From NCBI GenBank assembly GCA_000711775.1, contig ARYC01017571.1:56149-120148 (forward strand): a stretch of DNA of 64,000 nt, written 5' to 3'. A program made the translations under genes and the position numbers. The DNA is from Oxytricha trifallax. Its lineage: Eukaryota; Ciliophora; Spirotrichea; Sporadotrichida; Oxytrichidae. Numbering within the stretch: the first letter of the stretch is position 1; each line of letters opens with the position of its first letter. Shown here piece by piece: positions 33,218 to 44,060 of this stretch. Below the pieces are notes generated by a model. It ran no database searches, was not told the origin of the DNA, and was given only the letters and a program-made list of their open reading frames with translations.

Positions 33218-34770
33218 ATGAATGTCTCTGCTTTACAATAACAAAACAAATGCAATATTTCAAAACATAGCCATTAAAACTCTGTCGTAGAGGAGGAACT
33301 TCAGGATAACGGAGAAATTGAACTTTATCCTATTTAATGAGCCCATTTTATTATTTTTTTAATTAACTTGAGAATGGAAATCCCTTTGTTTACTCGGTAG
33401 ACTAAATAGAAGTTGCCTCAAATTTTAATAGTAATAACTTCAATGAAGACGACCCTATGGGCCCTACAAGCACAGGCAATATCGAAGCAAATTAATCAAA
33501 CAGTTAAAATGTAAAACTTTTAAATTTAAAAATCTATTTTTAGGCATAAGATAGCAGAGCACTTAGATTTAAGAGATCTTTGGAAGTCTTACAATTGACT
33601 GAAGAGGAGATGGCAACAGAAAGCATCTTGGTCTTTTTCAACGCCTTGTTTGATCTTGCTGGTGTAAGCTTACTTTCTATTCAAATATAACCAATTTTGT
33701 AGGTTGCCTCCGCTGTGTTTATTGCAACTATTTATTTAAAGTAAAACGTCCAGACCGCACTGTTCGTTTGGTTCATGATCTATGGAGTGCTGTCCCTTGC
33801 ATCATTCCCCTTTCAAGTAGTAGTTATGAAAAATATTTGCACTCATAAATTAACTAGAAAACTCAAGCAAAGAACGAATGTGATAGATTGCATCTAATAA
33901 ATTGCATTGATTTAATTTATTTATTACATCCTATTACCCGTGTGCATAGCTGGCTATATCATAAACTACTCAATAGACGACAATCTAAAGCTTAAAAAAT
34001 CTACAACTATGATCATTCTAGTAGCTCTAATAGTATTCTCTGTTAGACTTTTAAAAGTAGTGCTCGTTATGTTTGTGAAATATCTCTGGTAACCACTTAT
34101 CAATTTAATCGAAAAAATTGGAAGGGATTAACCTGTTCAAGCTTAAAAGGTTAGTATAAATAAGGTTGTTTAAATTCATTTTTGATATAGAAACTATTAG
34201 ACAAGATTCCCTCTATTGATTATGAAAAGTACCTTGCTCTTACAACACCAAAAGTTTTAAATTTATGATTTATTAGCAAAAATAAAATTTTATTATTAAA
34301 ATTAAAAAAGTAACAATCTAATAATAAGAGTAGTTAGATGCTGATCTCGAAACACTGTAAGGTAAAAGCTGTTTATCATCCCAGTCAGAAAATTAAAAAT
34401 CAAACTAAGTTATTCCAGACCCAGAGTCCCCAAACTTTGAGAACGAATAAGACATTAGACCCTCATCAGTCCAACTTGATAAAACTGTATGCAAAGCTTA
34501 ATAAAATAAATCACTAGAAGTAGAAAGACTGTGCTCTATTTGCTTAATTGATTTCGATTAAGAAAGTAAAATTACTCCACTTCCATGTAAGTCTCACTAC
34601 TATTCATTTTGGTTTTATTTTTATTGAAGTTTTGGAAACATATTTTAAGTTACTATCATACCGAGTGCATCACATAATGGCTAAAGAAAAACTGCATCTG
34701 CCCTGTTTGCAGACATAAAGTAAACGTATAAAATCTTAAAGAACTTAACTAATTACTCATCAAGAATTGA
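33218..34770 (+). CDS. Multi-pass membrane RING-H2 finger protein (probable E3 ubiquitin ligase)
   Basis: ATG 33218, TGA 34768-34770. Polar N-terminus, then hydrophobic helices: VASAVFIATIYL, ALFVWFMIYGVLSLASF, ALIQFIYYILLPVCIAGYII, TMIILVALIVFSVRLLKV. The C-terminal RING-H2 reads CSICLIDF...LPCKSHYYHTEC...CICPVC once the IES at 34604-34656 is removed; all eight metal ligands (C2-C-H-H-C2-C) are present. Introns at 33664-33702 and 34150-34190; one IES near 33330-33375 and one near 34265-34325 are inferred from frame changes. Membrane RING proteins usually ubiquitinate ER or endosomal targets; the target here is unknown. Confidence 0.85.
33664..33702 (+). other. Intron, 39 nt (RING gene)
   Basis: GTAAGC...TTGTAG, phase 0, joins NALFDLAG to VASAVFIA. 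Confidence 0.8.
34150..34190 (+). other. Intron, 41 nt (RING gene)
   Basis: GTTAGT...GATATAG, phase 0, joins VQAQK to KLLDKIPSIDYE. Confidence 0.6.
34604..34656 (+). other. IES, 53 bp, TACTAT pointer, inside the RING finger
   Basis: TACTAT at 34598-34603 and 34651-34656. Removal brings the PCKSHYYH half together with HTECITQWLKK and completes the zinc ligands. GTAAGT lies nearby (34587) but splicing from it gives the wrong frame. Confidence 0.88.
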
Positions 34771-34973
34771 AATAGTAAACTAAAAAAATTAAACGAGTGT
34801 AATAATCAAAACTTTGAAAATTAATTTAATTACTTCATTTAATATCATTTTATCGATTATTACTTAAGAATAAGAAAGATCAAAATGTTATTTAAGAAGT
34901 TTAATTTTTATTAAATAAATAGTTAGTATTTTACATTTACATATAGCTCAAATTTAATTTATCATATATTTGA

Positions 34974-37499
34974 TCATAAGTAATTTTGAACATTTTGAGT
35001 GCATTCATCAGCTTTTCTTGAAAATTTCTCGATTTTATCAATTTCGCTTTTCATTGAAGCAATTTTTTCATCTAGCACTGTTCTAAACCCAATTGAATAT
35101 GTGTTTATGTGTTGCCCCATTTCTTTCATCATTTTATCTATCTTATCAAAAGATTGTGTCCCACGCTCGTTCTAGTAGATTTGTACATATTAGTTCATCA
35201 TTTCAGCGACAATGTTAAAATTTTGTTGGAAAACTTGCATTGTTATGGATTCTGGTGGAATTTGAGATGAGGGGCTTTAAGGAGAGTAGTCGTAAGATGC
35301 TTGTGAATATTGAGGAGACATGCAAGATTGAATTTGAGAATAATAAGGTGAGGGCTTGACAGAATTTTACATTATGGATTCTTCAATATCTTCCTCCATA
35401 ATAGTTTACAGTTAATTCTTGTTCTTATTGGCATTCTATTCATTTTGTTCGTTTTCTTAAAAGACATTCAATTGATGAGTTTAACTATTTTCGATGTTGG
35501 CAGTCTATTGTAATTGGTTTAGAGCCTGCTTTGTCAACTAGTATGAGTTATCAATTTTATTTTAAAAGTGCTAGCTTAAATCTTGCTCTCTTATATTTTA
35601 GTTTTAACCCATATTAATCTAACTTTCTTAATTATGATCTTGTTCTTAATAATCTTACTGCTTTATTGTATCGTTCAAGTAATTATAATTGTCTTTTTTA
35701 TTTTACTTTCCCTCCTCTTAATGACCTAAAATTTCCTACTTATACTATTACTATTCTCTTGGAGTATTTTCTCTATTTTGATTTAGTGTCAAAACACAGT
35801 CCCACTTATCAACATCTTATACATTTGTACTTAAGGCTAAACTTTTAGATTATGGCATAGGATCCCAATCATCGTCCTAGTTGTCTTCTTATTTTTTAAT
35901 CTTTGTGCTGCCATAGCTAGCTCGTTTTTAATCTGGAGAATTTGTCTCTTTCGAGTATATTCTAGAGCTTGATCCTAGATTCTTTGAGCTTGAGCTGTAT
36001 CTCTTACTTTCTTAATTTTCGTAGTTTTAATAGCTTCTATTGGAGTTGTAGCTGCTACTATTTTGATAACCATATTTCTAATTCATGCTGTTTTATGAAT
36101 TGCTTTGTTGATATTCCTAGAAGTTCTTTCTTTTGTAATCGCTTTATAGCTGAGAGGTGTTCAGGCATTATGGAGTTTCAAAGTTATCTCTGTATTTAGA
36201 TTAGTTATACTGTTGCTGCTTGTAATTTGACTTAGAATTTCTCTTGTTTTGGTAAGAATCTTCTGAGCGCTGATTGTCATTTTAGTTGATGTTGAAATGA
36301 ACTGATCTGTCTTTGCTAGTTCTGCCATATCTATTGGTGTTGTTTCTGTAATCTTTGGAATCTTAATAACTTTCATCATCACTTGGGTGCTTTCTTTTCC
36401 CAGTCAAGGTATTATCTGATTTCTCTTCAAGTTTTTAAGGCAAAACATCCTTTTAAGAATTTTAATTTTGAATGTCAACAGCATTTTTTAGTTCCAAGTT
36501 ATCCTATCTTTCTGGTGTCAGCTTTTCACTACCCTAACTCACTTCTCTCTGTTTTTGTGATAAATTGCTCAATTGATAAATTGGAGTTATAGTTCTACTG
36601 CCACATGCAGTACTCTGTTCGCATTCATTTTAAGTATCTTAAGAGTTATGAGGCTTAACTTAATTGCTTACAGACACATTAATGTTTTTGGTATCTGAAA
36701 AATCTTCCAAGTCATCTGACTTGTCAAAGAAATAATGAATAATTTCATCAGCCTTATCTTCATTTTGAGTGACTTTTGCACATGGTGACTTTTATGTTTA
36801 TTGCTAATTTTTGTCTTAAACTACCTAACTTATTTTGGGAGCATGTCCTAAGTTTTAACTATTTTTAGCACATTTAGTCTTGCTATGTTTATTTTCCTTT
36901 TATTCCTTTAATTATTTAATCGCATCGTTAACAATAGCGAGTCTTTCGCTTTCTGAAAAATCCTCGACCACTTTGATATCATACTTTTCTATAAACTTTT
37001 AAATAATCTTTTCAGCATTACAAAAGCCCTCTATATTCTCCCTGTATTCTATTTTATTTTTTCTGATGAATTTCTCAATAAATTCTTGCAATCTATGTCT
37101 ATCGACTTAATCAGGATGATTGTGCATAGAATTTATCATTTCATAGTACTAACTGAAATTGCCAAAACTCTCATGAAATTCATAAATAGTGTAAGGACAC
37201 ATAACTTTATGTGAATTCTCCGTTTTGTCTATGAGGCATTTGTATTAGGCTTTGAAATTTTTAGCCTCCAGTTTTTCCCCATTTTAATCGATCACTTACA
37301 GATTTTTTAACTCAGTGTATCTTTTCATATTTCTCAATGAATAATACAAATCAAAAGCTCCTTCTTTCACGAAATCTTTATTCAAAATCACATTTACATC
37401 AACTGTCAAGGAGCTTGAGCCAGTTTTATTGCTGTGGGTATATTTGTTTGAATTGTTGTGGGTGTATTAATAATTGTTTTTATTATATTGATGATTCAT
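34974..37499 (-). CDS. Q/N-rich low-complexity protein, 841 aa, IES-less
   Basis: ATG at 37499, TGA at 34974-34976; 842 codons with no break. The N-terminal 200 residues look folded (SSLTVDVNVILNKDFVKEGA, YYSLRNMKRYTELKNLQ, EFIEKFIRKNKIEYRENIEG). The middle is very rich in N, Q, S and Y (NSSSYNSNRSYQNYENQES), prion-like in composition. The last 120 residues include QVFQQNFNIVAEMMNQYVQ and an amphipathic helix. Possibly an RNA-granule type protein (inference from composition only). Enclosed by the two halves of the scrambled gene. Confidence 0.8.
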
Positions 37500-37678
37500 T
37501 TTTCTGTTGCTAAATTACAGCTAATTTGAAGTGAGATTGGATATATATTTTATATAGTCATGTAAATATATACAAAAGTAAAGCATAAAATGTAACCAAG
37601 AGTATGAATATTTAAACAATAAGTTTTATGTATATTAGCTTATAGATGTAGTATTATTAATAAATTGTAATTATTCAA

Positions 37679-39320
37679 AATAAAATAAATACATTTATGA
37701 TTATGAGTTCATTACAATCAAACCTCTAGGCAAGTCACCGAATGGTCACATTATTAATTAAGCTTTAGCAATCGCTTTGGAATCAGGAATAGTCAGAGTT
37801 TATGATATTTTTGGCAATAAATTGTTCGAATTTCTAGTTGCAGATGCTCCAACTAATGAAAATATAATTTTGATAACAAATGTGGATATGTTAATTCCTA
37901 AATTGAGAATAATTTGCAATAATTCTATAAAATGAAAATAGTTAGCCAATAGGAAAAGAAATATTGCAGATTCAAGCATCTCCAATGGTTGACGATATGT
38001 TTATAGGAGTCCTTACCAAAGACAATTAATTCTACATCTATGATATTCTTCTTGAGAGAACCTTCCAGTATTTAATGTGAAAAAACATTTAGGTTATCGG
38101 AATCAAAATTGACCCATTTTATTTATTAAATCTTAGCGGCTAATATCAAAGAGATGAAATTCAAATATAGGTAAGTAAACTTCTAGGTCTAATAAAACCA
38201 AAATAAAACTCAAAAGTAACCACTAAACTAGAGCGATTAGCATCACTCTCATGAACTTGGCGAGAGATACTTAAAAGACGAGAGCTTGCCGTCCTCTGAT
38301 AATATTGCCTCAATATCATAATTTGATGAGCAAACTGGAGAATTAAAAACTAAACCTAAAAATAAACAGGATTTAAGGAAGAAAAAGAGTATAATTTAAA
38401 TTAATGTAAGAAATGTATTCACAAGCTAAGTACAAGTCTCTTTTGAAGATATACAACTATCGAACTGAAATCAATATGCTATATTTCATTGCTAATTTAA
38501 TTGATATTTGTTAAGTTTTTGGATTCTAGTGCAGGTTCCATTATGTGTGATGCAGGAAAATAAATTTAAACATTTCTATTCAAGCTTATTGATTAATAGA
38601 ACATGAATAATTTTTTTAAGCTATCAAAGGTAGTCTGATTATTTTTAGTGAAGATGGGTAGTTTGAACAAATAAACACCACAGATATTTACCAATTGATC
38701 ACAAATCCACCTGCTCATAATGTCATGCCATTCAGCTATAAACCTAAGAATTTGCAAAATAGCGGGCATTTTGTCAGTTCATAAGATAATGTTAAAGTTG
38801 CTGAAGCCAGAATTTCTCATGCCAATATCTTTAATTAATGAATCAGCAATATTTGAATTTCTTCATTTAGATTTGAATTTAATCAATTCTAAAAGAAAAT
38901 TTCAATATCTTGGCAGTAAAGGTACCAGGCAGAGATAATCAAATAGTTTTATATGAATGTTTGGCTCCACAAGTGAAGCACGAGAGCATCTTTGACAATT
39001 TCAACTTCAAATTCCCTATGTTTATGGTGGCTTTCTTGTTAGTTGTTGGCTACCAATTTTACAAGAGAAAGTCCTCTAATCTATTATATCAAATCATTTC
39101 ATTATTTATAGACTTTTCAAATTCTACAAATGATTTAGTAAATAACAGCTATGAGACTGAAGAGGAGAGTTCTTTATTGGGCAAATTCTCTAAAAATAAA
39201 AATCTAAGTGCAAAAGCCAAAAAAGACTTAATGGAGATCGAAAAAATGATGGGATCACTTGGTGATCTTGGAAAAAGCGTTGGAAAGATGACTGGATCTG
39301 GCAAGAAGCCTCAAAGGTGA
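37679..39320 (+). CDS. Scrambled gene, block 2 of 2: propeller-like repeats and C-terminal TM
   Basis: Begins at pointer AATAAAATAA (37679-37688). Reads NKYIYDYEFITIKPLG, INQALAIALESGIVRVYDIF, MFIGVLTKDNQFYIYDILLE, GSLIIFSEDGQFEQINT, ILAVKVPGRDNQIVLYECL, then a TM helix FMVAFLLVVGYQFY followed by a basic stop-transfer KRKSS and a Lys-rich tail; TGA 39318-39320. Features: IES 37893-38001, intron 38171-38216, IES 38480-38625 (edges uncertain), IES 38832-38911. With block 1 this makes a type I membrane protein with a luminal/extracellular propeller-like domain. One in-frame TGA at 38078-38080 is unexplained. Confidence 0.75.
37893..38001 (+). other. IES, 109 bp, GATATGTT pointer
   Basis: GATATGTT at 37885-37892 and 37994-38001, in phase; joins LITNVD to MFIGVLTKD. 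Confidence 0.85.
38171..38216 (+). other. Intron, 46 nt (scrambled gene)
   Basis: GTAAGT...CAAAAG, phase 0, joins RDEIQIQ to QPLNQSDQHH. Confidence 0.65.
38832..38911 (+). other. IES, 80 bp, AATATCTT pointer
   Basis: AATATCTT at 38824-38831 and 38904-38911, in phase; joins EARISHANI to LAVKVPGRD; retention gives TGA. Confidence 0.85.
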
Positions 39321-39451
39321 ATAAAAATTAAAAGTTTCTTCAATTGAACAATAAAATTATTTCAATCATGATTACGAAAACGCATGCTATTAAGTATCGT
39401 TTAATAAAAATCTGAAATAGTAAAATTAAGACAATTTAAATCACATAATAA

Positions 39452-40798
39452 TCATTAAACTGTACCTTGAGCTGAGCAAGGAGGATATTCAGAATAAAAT
39501 GGTTTTACATGCTATAATATACTTCCATTTCTTGTTCTAAGTACAAACCAAAACTCATATCTTCCAGCACATAAATTTTTTGTGGAAATAAATTCTGTAG
39601 AAAAACCACTCTCAATTGAACTTAGTATCTATAATTATTCAACGATTTCTGGTCTGTTAGGTTTATGAATTTCTATAAAAGTTCCACATTTTCCAGTGTC
39701 TTTGTAAATATCACTACATCTCATTTAAATTCAATATTTTACTTATTGAAAAAGGTTGTTTAATTTAATTTAATATAACTAAATTATCTATAAAAATATA
39801 CGTTTTTTTAGGACTAAGCTTTATACAAATTTGCAATAAATGATCATTCACTAAATTTATTAATTAATTATTCATACTTAACACAATTTTTGAAGAATAA
39901 ACAAAACAGAAATTATATTTCTATAATTATTATTCAATTATATTGAAAGTTAACAGTAAACTATATTGAACAAATTTCAAAAAGAAATATTCGAAATTTT
40001 TTCATTGAATTTATAAAAAATTATTCAAAAGAGATTTGAATACTGTGAATAATTATTTTTCTAGCCCTTTTACTACCCATATAAATTGTTTTAAAAATCA
40101 ATAAATTAAAAATAAATGATCAATAATTTATGTGTTTTAATTACATAACCACTAGTCAACCAGGCAACTCCAATATCCGTTCCAGATATAAAACTAGGGT
40201 TATCTTCACAAACGGCCTCATTAGACCCATCGCAACAAAGATCATTAGAGCCCTTATTCCTGCAGGGATCCACCTTCATCTCAATTTTGAAAAACCTGGG
40301 ATTAGGGAAATCAATTTTGTATTCGGCAGGCTTGTACTATTTATAAAAATACATGGCTCTCTGCTCTGCAGTCTCAAAATCAGTATTAATCAGTGCTTTA
40401 TAATCATAAGTATCCTTGCCCGCTTACTCTTCTAAATTTATCTTGAATTAATAGTCAAGGTCTTTCTTTATTTACTGATAAGACACAAATGAGTAGTTGA
40501 AGCTGAATTTCCTAACTAAGTCTTCTGGAGTCACTTTATTAAGGGTTCTGGAACCTGAGGTTTGTAAATGCCTACGTTTTAATTCTTAATTCTTGGGAGA
40601 TGTCCTTGATTTTTTCGATTGTTCTTAATCTGATTAATTGAAGAATTAACTCGAGTTACTCGTGTTATTTAGAGAAGCATCCTCTTAGTTATAGGTAATT
40701 ACTTAGATTTATTGTTTTTAAACTTTCTTAGTCAACGCAATATATGAGAAAAATAAGACAAAAGCTAAAGTGGACAAGTGAGTATATTTAAATTTCAT
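39452..40798 (-). CDS. Secreted Cys-containing protein, two MDSs, unknown family
   Basis: ATG 40798: MKFKYTHLSTLAFVLFFSYI (signal peptide), low-complexity linker, LVRKFSFNYSFVSYQQ, FFKIEMKVDPCRNKG, DLCCDGSNEAVCED, IGVAWLTS. Then MDS2 (39711-39455): DIYKDTGKCGTFIEIHKPNR, NLCAGRYEFWFVLRTRNGS, YPPCSAQGTVQ, TGA 39452-39454. The candidate pointer TAGTG is in phase. The Cys-rich segments suggest an extracellular or vesicle protein. Confidence 0.75.
39717..40154 (-). other. IES, 438 bp, CACTA (TAGTG) pointer
   Basis: CACTA at 39712-39716 and 40150-40154; joins VAWLTS to DIYKDTGKC in frame. The interior is AT-rich. Confidence 0.6.
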
Positions 40799-41205
40799 TT
40801 TTACATAATTTATTTTAATTATTGCTACATCGTTATTTATTTGTAGTTTAATTAATTTAATTATAATTTCTTTAAGTGAAGTAAAAACCTTCATGAACAT
40901 CGTTTTATCCATAATTTTTCATTATAATTTTATATTGAAATTCAAAGACTTCTATTTTATAACAAACAAAAAATATTTTATATTTTGTTTTCTCTCTATA
41001 CCTCTGTCCCTACCAATAAAATGTGATTCTATTAATATTCTTTAAAAATAATATTATTCTAAATTTGTTTAAGTTTCTTCAATATTTATTAATTTATTAT
41101 AATTATTTTAGTCTTATTATTCTAATTTGGTAAATCAAATAAGTTCTTATGTATTATTACAATAACTAACTTATTTGTTAATTTTTATAAATATTAATTA
41201 CTTTA
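40799..41205. other. AT-rich divergent intergenic region
   Basis: About 400 bp between two divergently transcribed genes; presumably holds both promoters, but no motif is recognisable. Confidence 0.4.
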
Positions 41206-43983
41206 ATGAATCTCTTTAATATCTCTATTTTTATCCCATATTCAAAGTTCCTTATATATATTACTTTGGTACTCTTTTTGTGCTAATGTACGAATACATT
41301 AGATTTTAGAATTTAAAATAAATTTATACAATTAGTAGGTGATAGTGGTTAAATACTAATTAAAGTTCGAATTAAATCGATAATTTGGTAAATCTCGAAA
41401 TATTAGCTGGTTTGTTAAAACATATCAAATGTGAGATTTTTTTTAGCAAACTCTCAATAACATTAAAAAGAGTTTTCTGCCCTTTGGTGATGATACAATT
41501 TCATTCAAACAATATTGATCAATGATTTAATTTTGAAGTGCTCAATCAAATAATTAAAAATAAGCTACGGTTTGAAGACGTTTTCTTAAAACATGACATA
41601 AAGTAATTAATATTCAATTAATATTTATTTTTCACATACTATTGTATAAGGATAATAGCAACAAGCCATTTGCAAGCCTTCCCCTCAGCAATACTCTGAT
41701 TTTTATAAAAGAGTACAACAAAAAATTGAAAATCAAGGCCCAAACAAGGAATGTGTCAACGCAACTTAATAGTTTCTTATGAAGATGTTTCACTAACCCT
41801 AAGGATAAATGCTTATGTATTCTACACATGGATTTGGAGATGTTGGCAGCAGAGAAGCTTGTGAAAAACAAGGGAATTTCTATAATTTATCTAGTCAAGA
41901 TTAATAGAACTCATACATGCTTCTTAATCTTAATGTATCTTAAATATAAGTACTTTGAAGGATTAATTTTTATATACTTGTATCTAGTACTCCTGTGATA
42001 ATGAGATTTGGATTATGCATGCCTGCGGCTTGCAATCAAGCGCAATTAGACTCAGTTTTTAGCTAAGTTTCAGAAAGTCTCACTGTTGGACTATAAAACT
42101 TGCTGAAAGTATACAATCCAGGTTTGTATTTTTTGCCTGATGACGTGTCGATTTAAGTTTAAATACAAAAGACCGAAGAGTATGAATAGACTTGGTACAG
42201 TAGGATTGAAGTAGGCACTGTTATTGTCAGCATATTGATAATTCTTCTAATCATAACATTGCTGGTCTTCACTTTATATAACTGTGTAAAAATGAGAATC
42301 CCGTAGAAAGTAAACAAAGTATAGGTCTAACAATCAATAGCTAAATTTGACTCTACTATGGATCAAACTTACTTCACCCCTAGAAATAATTTCAACAATA
42401 TCAATCACACAACTCTCTAAATGTCCTAAACAAGTAGCAGTAACCAACTTATATAGACTCAAAATAATGAAATTGTTTAATAACCACCCATTATACCAAT
42501 TTCAAAATTGCAAATGATATTACAATCATTCAGTCTTCAAAAATCTTTTGCACAGATTCATTAGTATAGGCAACCAATTGATGGTATAAAAGATATGAGT
42601 GATTTGAATATGTTTGATGGATTCAGAGTTCTAGTCTTAATTTGGGTTTTACTTTTAGGAACATGTCAATATACTATGTCTTCCGCAGTTTATAATCCTT
42701 GGAGACTTTAAGACTACTTTTAAACTATTGCTTATACAGCAGTATACTCAGCTAATTTAGGATTTGACGAGTTCTTTATGATTTCAGCATTCTTCACTAC
42801 TTTCAAAGTTCTTCAAGTAATTTAGAAAAGTGAGAGTAAAACTTTAACCTTCAAGCAATATCTGAATCTTGTACTTTACAGATACTTAAGACTAGCTCCA
42901 CTTTACTATTTAGTATTTTTATTTGGGTGGTTAATTGGTCCTCACATGGGAAGTGGTCCATGTTGGCTAACTTATGAAAAGGGATATAGCGATTGTTCTC
43001 ACTATTGGTGGTCTGTGTTTACTATGACTTTAAATTTCTTTCCTTCCTATGTTATTGCTAACGAGGGATGTTTCTTTTGGGGTTGGTATGTAGCTTCAGA
43101 ATTTCAGTTGTTTATTATAACGCCATTGATAGTGCTTGCAATTTACAAACTGTAAACCTTTAAGAAAAGAGCTTTTGCCCTGACACTACTACTTTTGCTA
43201 GGAATAGGCATAATTTTCTTGGTTATTTGGGTAAATAAAATGGCAGCAGGTTTGTTTGCACCGTAAGATAAAGATATTTTTAGAGTATTTGTTAACAAGC
43301 CATACACTAAAATACACTCAGTTGCAATTGGTATATCTCTTGGATTTATCTTTGAAGAACTTAATAGATAAAAGATGGAAGAAGGTCCTCAAGGCTTCTT
43401 TAAATCACTGGATAGAAATAAGTTATTGATAGTGTTTTCTTAATTAGCAGCTTGGGGACTAATTGCTTTTGTTTCTTTGTATCCTCTTGAAGCTAATAAA
43501 GAACCAATCATACAAAATATATAAGGGTATATCTTAACATTTATTTTACTTTTTAATTGAACGAAATGGAGCAATTTGCACAATTCCTTATTTATTTCAC
43601 TTAGCAGACCAATCTTTTTGATTTGTCTTTGTGTGATAATTTTGAATCTATTCCTAAATAATGGCAAGATTTTGAAGAGATTTTTATCAGCAAAAACTTT
43701 CTTAGTTTTTGGTAGATTCAGTTTCGCTATATATCTGATATTTCCAATTATAATATCTGTGCTAGTGTCAAGCATGACGAATAGTCTTTATTTAAATTAC
43801 AATGAGATGTTTTGGCTTTTGGGCTATAATATAGTAGCATCATTTCTATTTGGGTTTTTCGTGCATATGATAATCGAAAGGCCTATACACTAACTATTTA
43901 TGGTGCTATTAGAAAAGAAATAGGGTTAAAGCCTAGAAATTATAGAGAGAGAAAAACTAGAAAAACTTAAGTTATCCTTATGA
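41206..43983 (+). CDS. NRF-6-like acyltransferase (acyltransferase-3 family membrane protein)
   Basis: Likely start ATG 41206 with signal peptide (FLIYITLVLFLCQC). N-terminal extracellular NRF domain: STHGFGDVGSREACEKQGNF, SSTPVIMRFGLCMPAACNQA. Then a TM helix, a polar loop, and the multi-TM acyltransferase-3 domain: DLNMFDGFRVLVLIWVLLLG, LYRYLRLAPLYYLVFLFGWL, CWLTYEKGYSDCSHYWWSVF, SFAIYLIFPIIISV, MIIERPIH; TGA 43981. Acyltransferase-3 proteins move acyl groups across membranes; NRF-6 proteins are linked to lipid/drug uptake in nematodes. IES 41941-41985; another near 43520-43566 is implied by a frame change. The first 400 bp after the signal peptide and a frame break near 41770-41830 are unresolved. 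Confidence 0.85.
41941..41985 (+). other. IES, 45 bp, GTATCT pointer
   Basis: GTATCT at 41935-41940 and 41980-41985, in phase; joins LNLNVS to STPVIMRFG. Confidence 0.8.
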
Positions 43984-44060
43984 AATCAAATTTAAATTTA
44001 CTTAACAACTAATTAAAGAAATAATCTTAGCTATTGCTCTTTATATATAAAACTTTATAA

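Noticed and set aside
34587..34649. Intron from GTAAGT to TTTTAAG in the RING gene
   Set aside because: Splicing there puts the downstream HTECI part in the wrong frame; the TACTAT pointer join restores all zinc ligands.
41935..41985. AGTACT (41949 and 41985) as the pointer in the NRF-6-like gene
   Set aside because: The two copies are in different codon phases; GTATCT gives an in-phase join.
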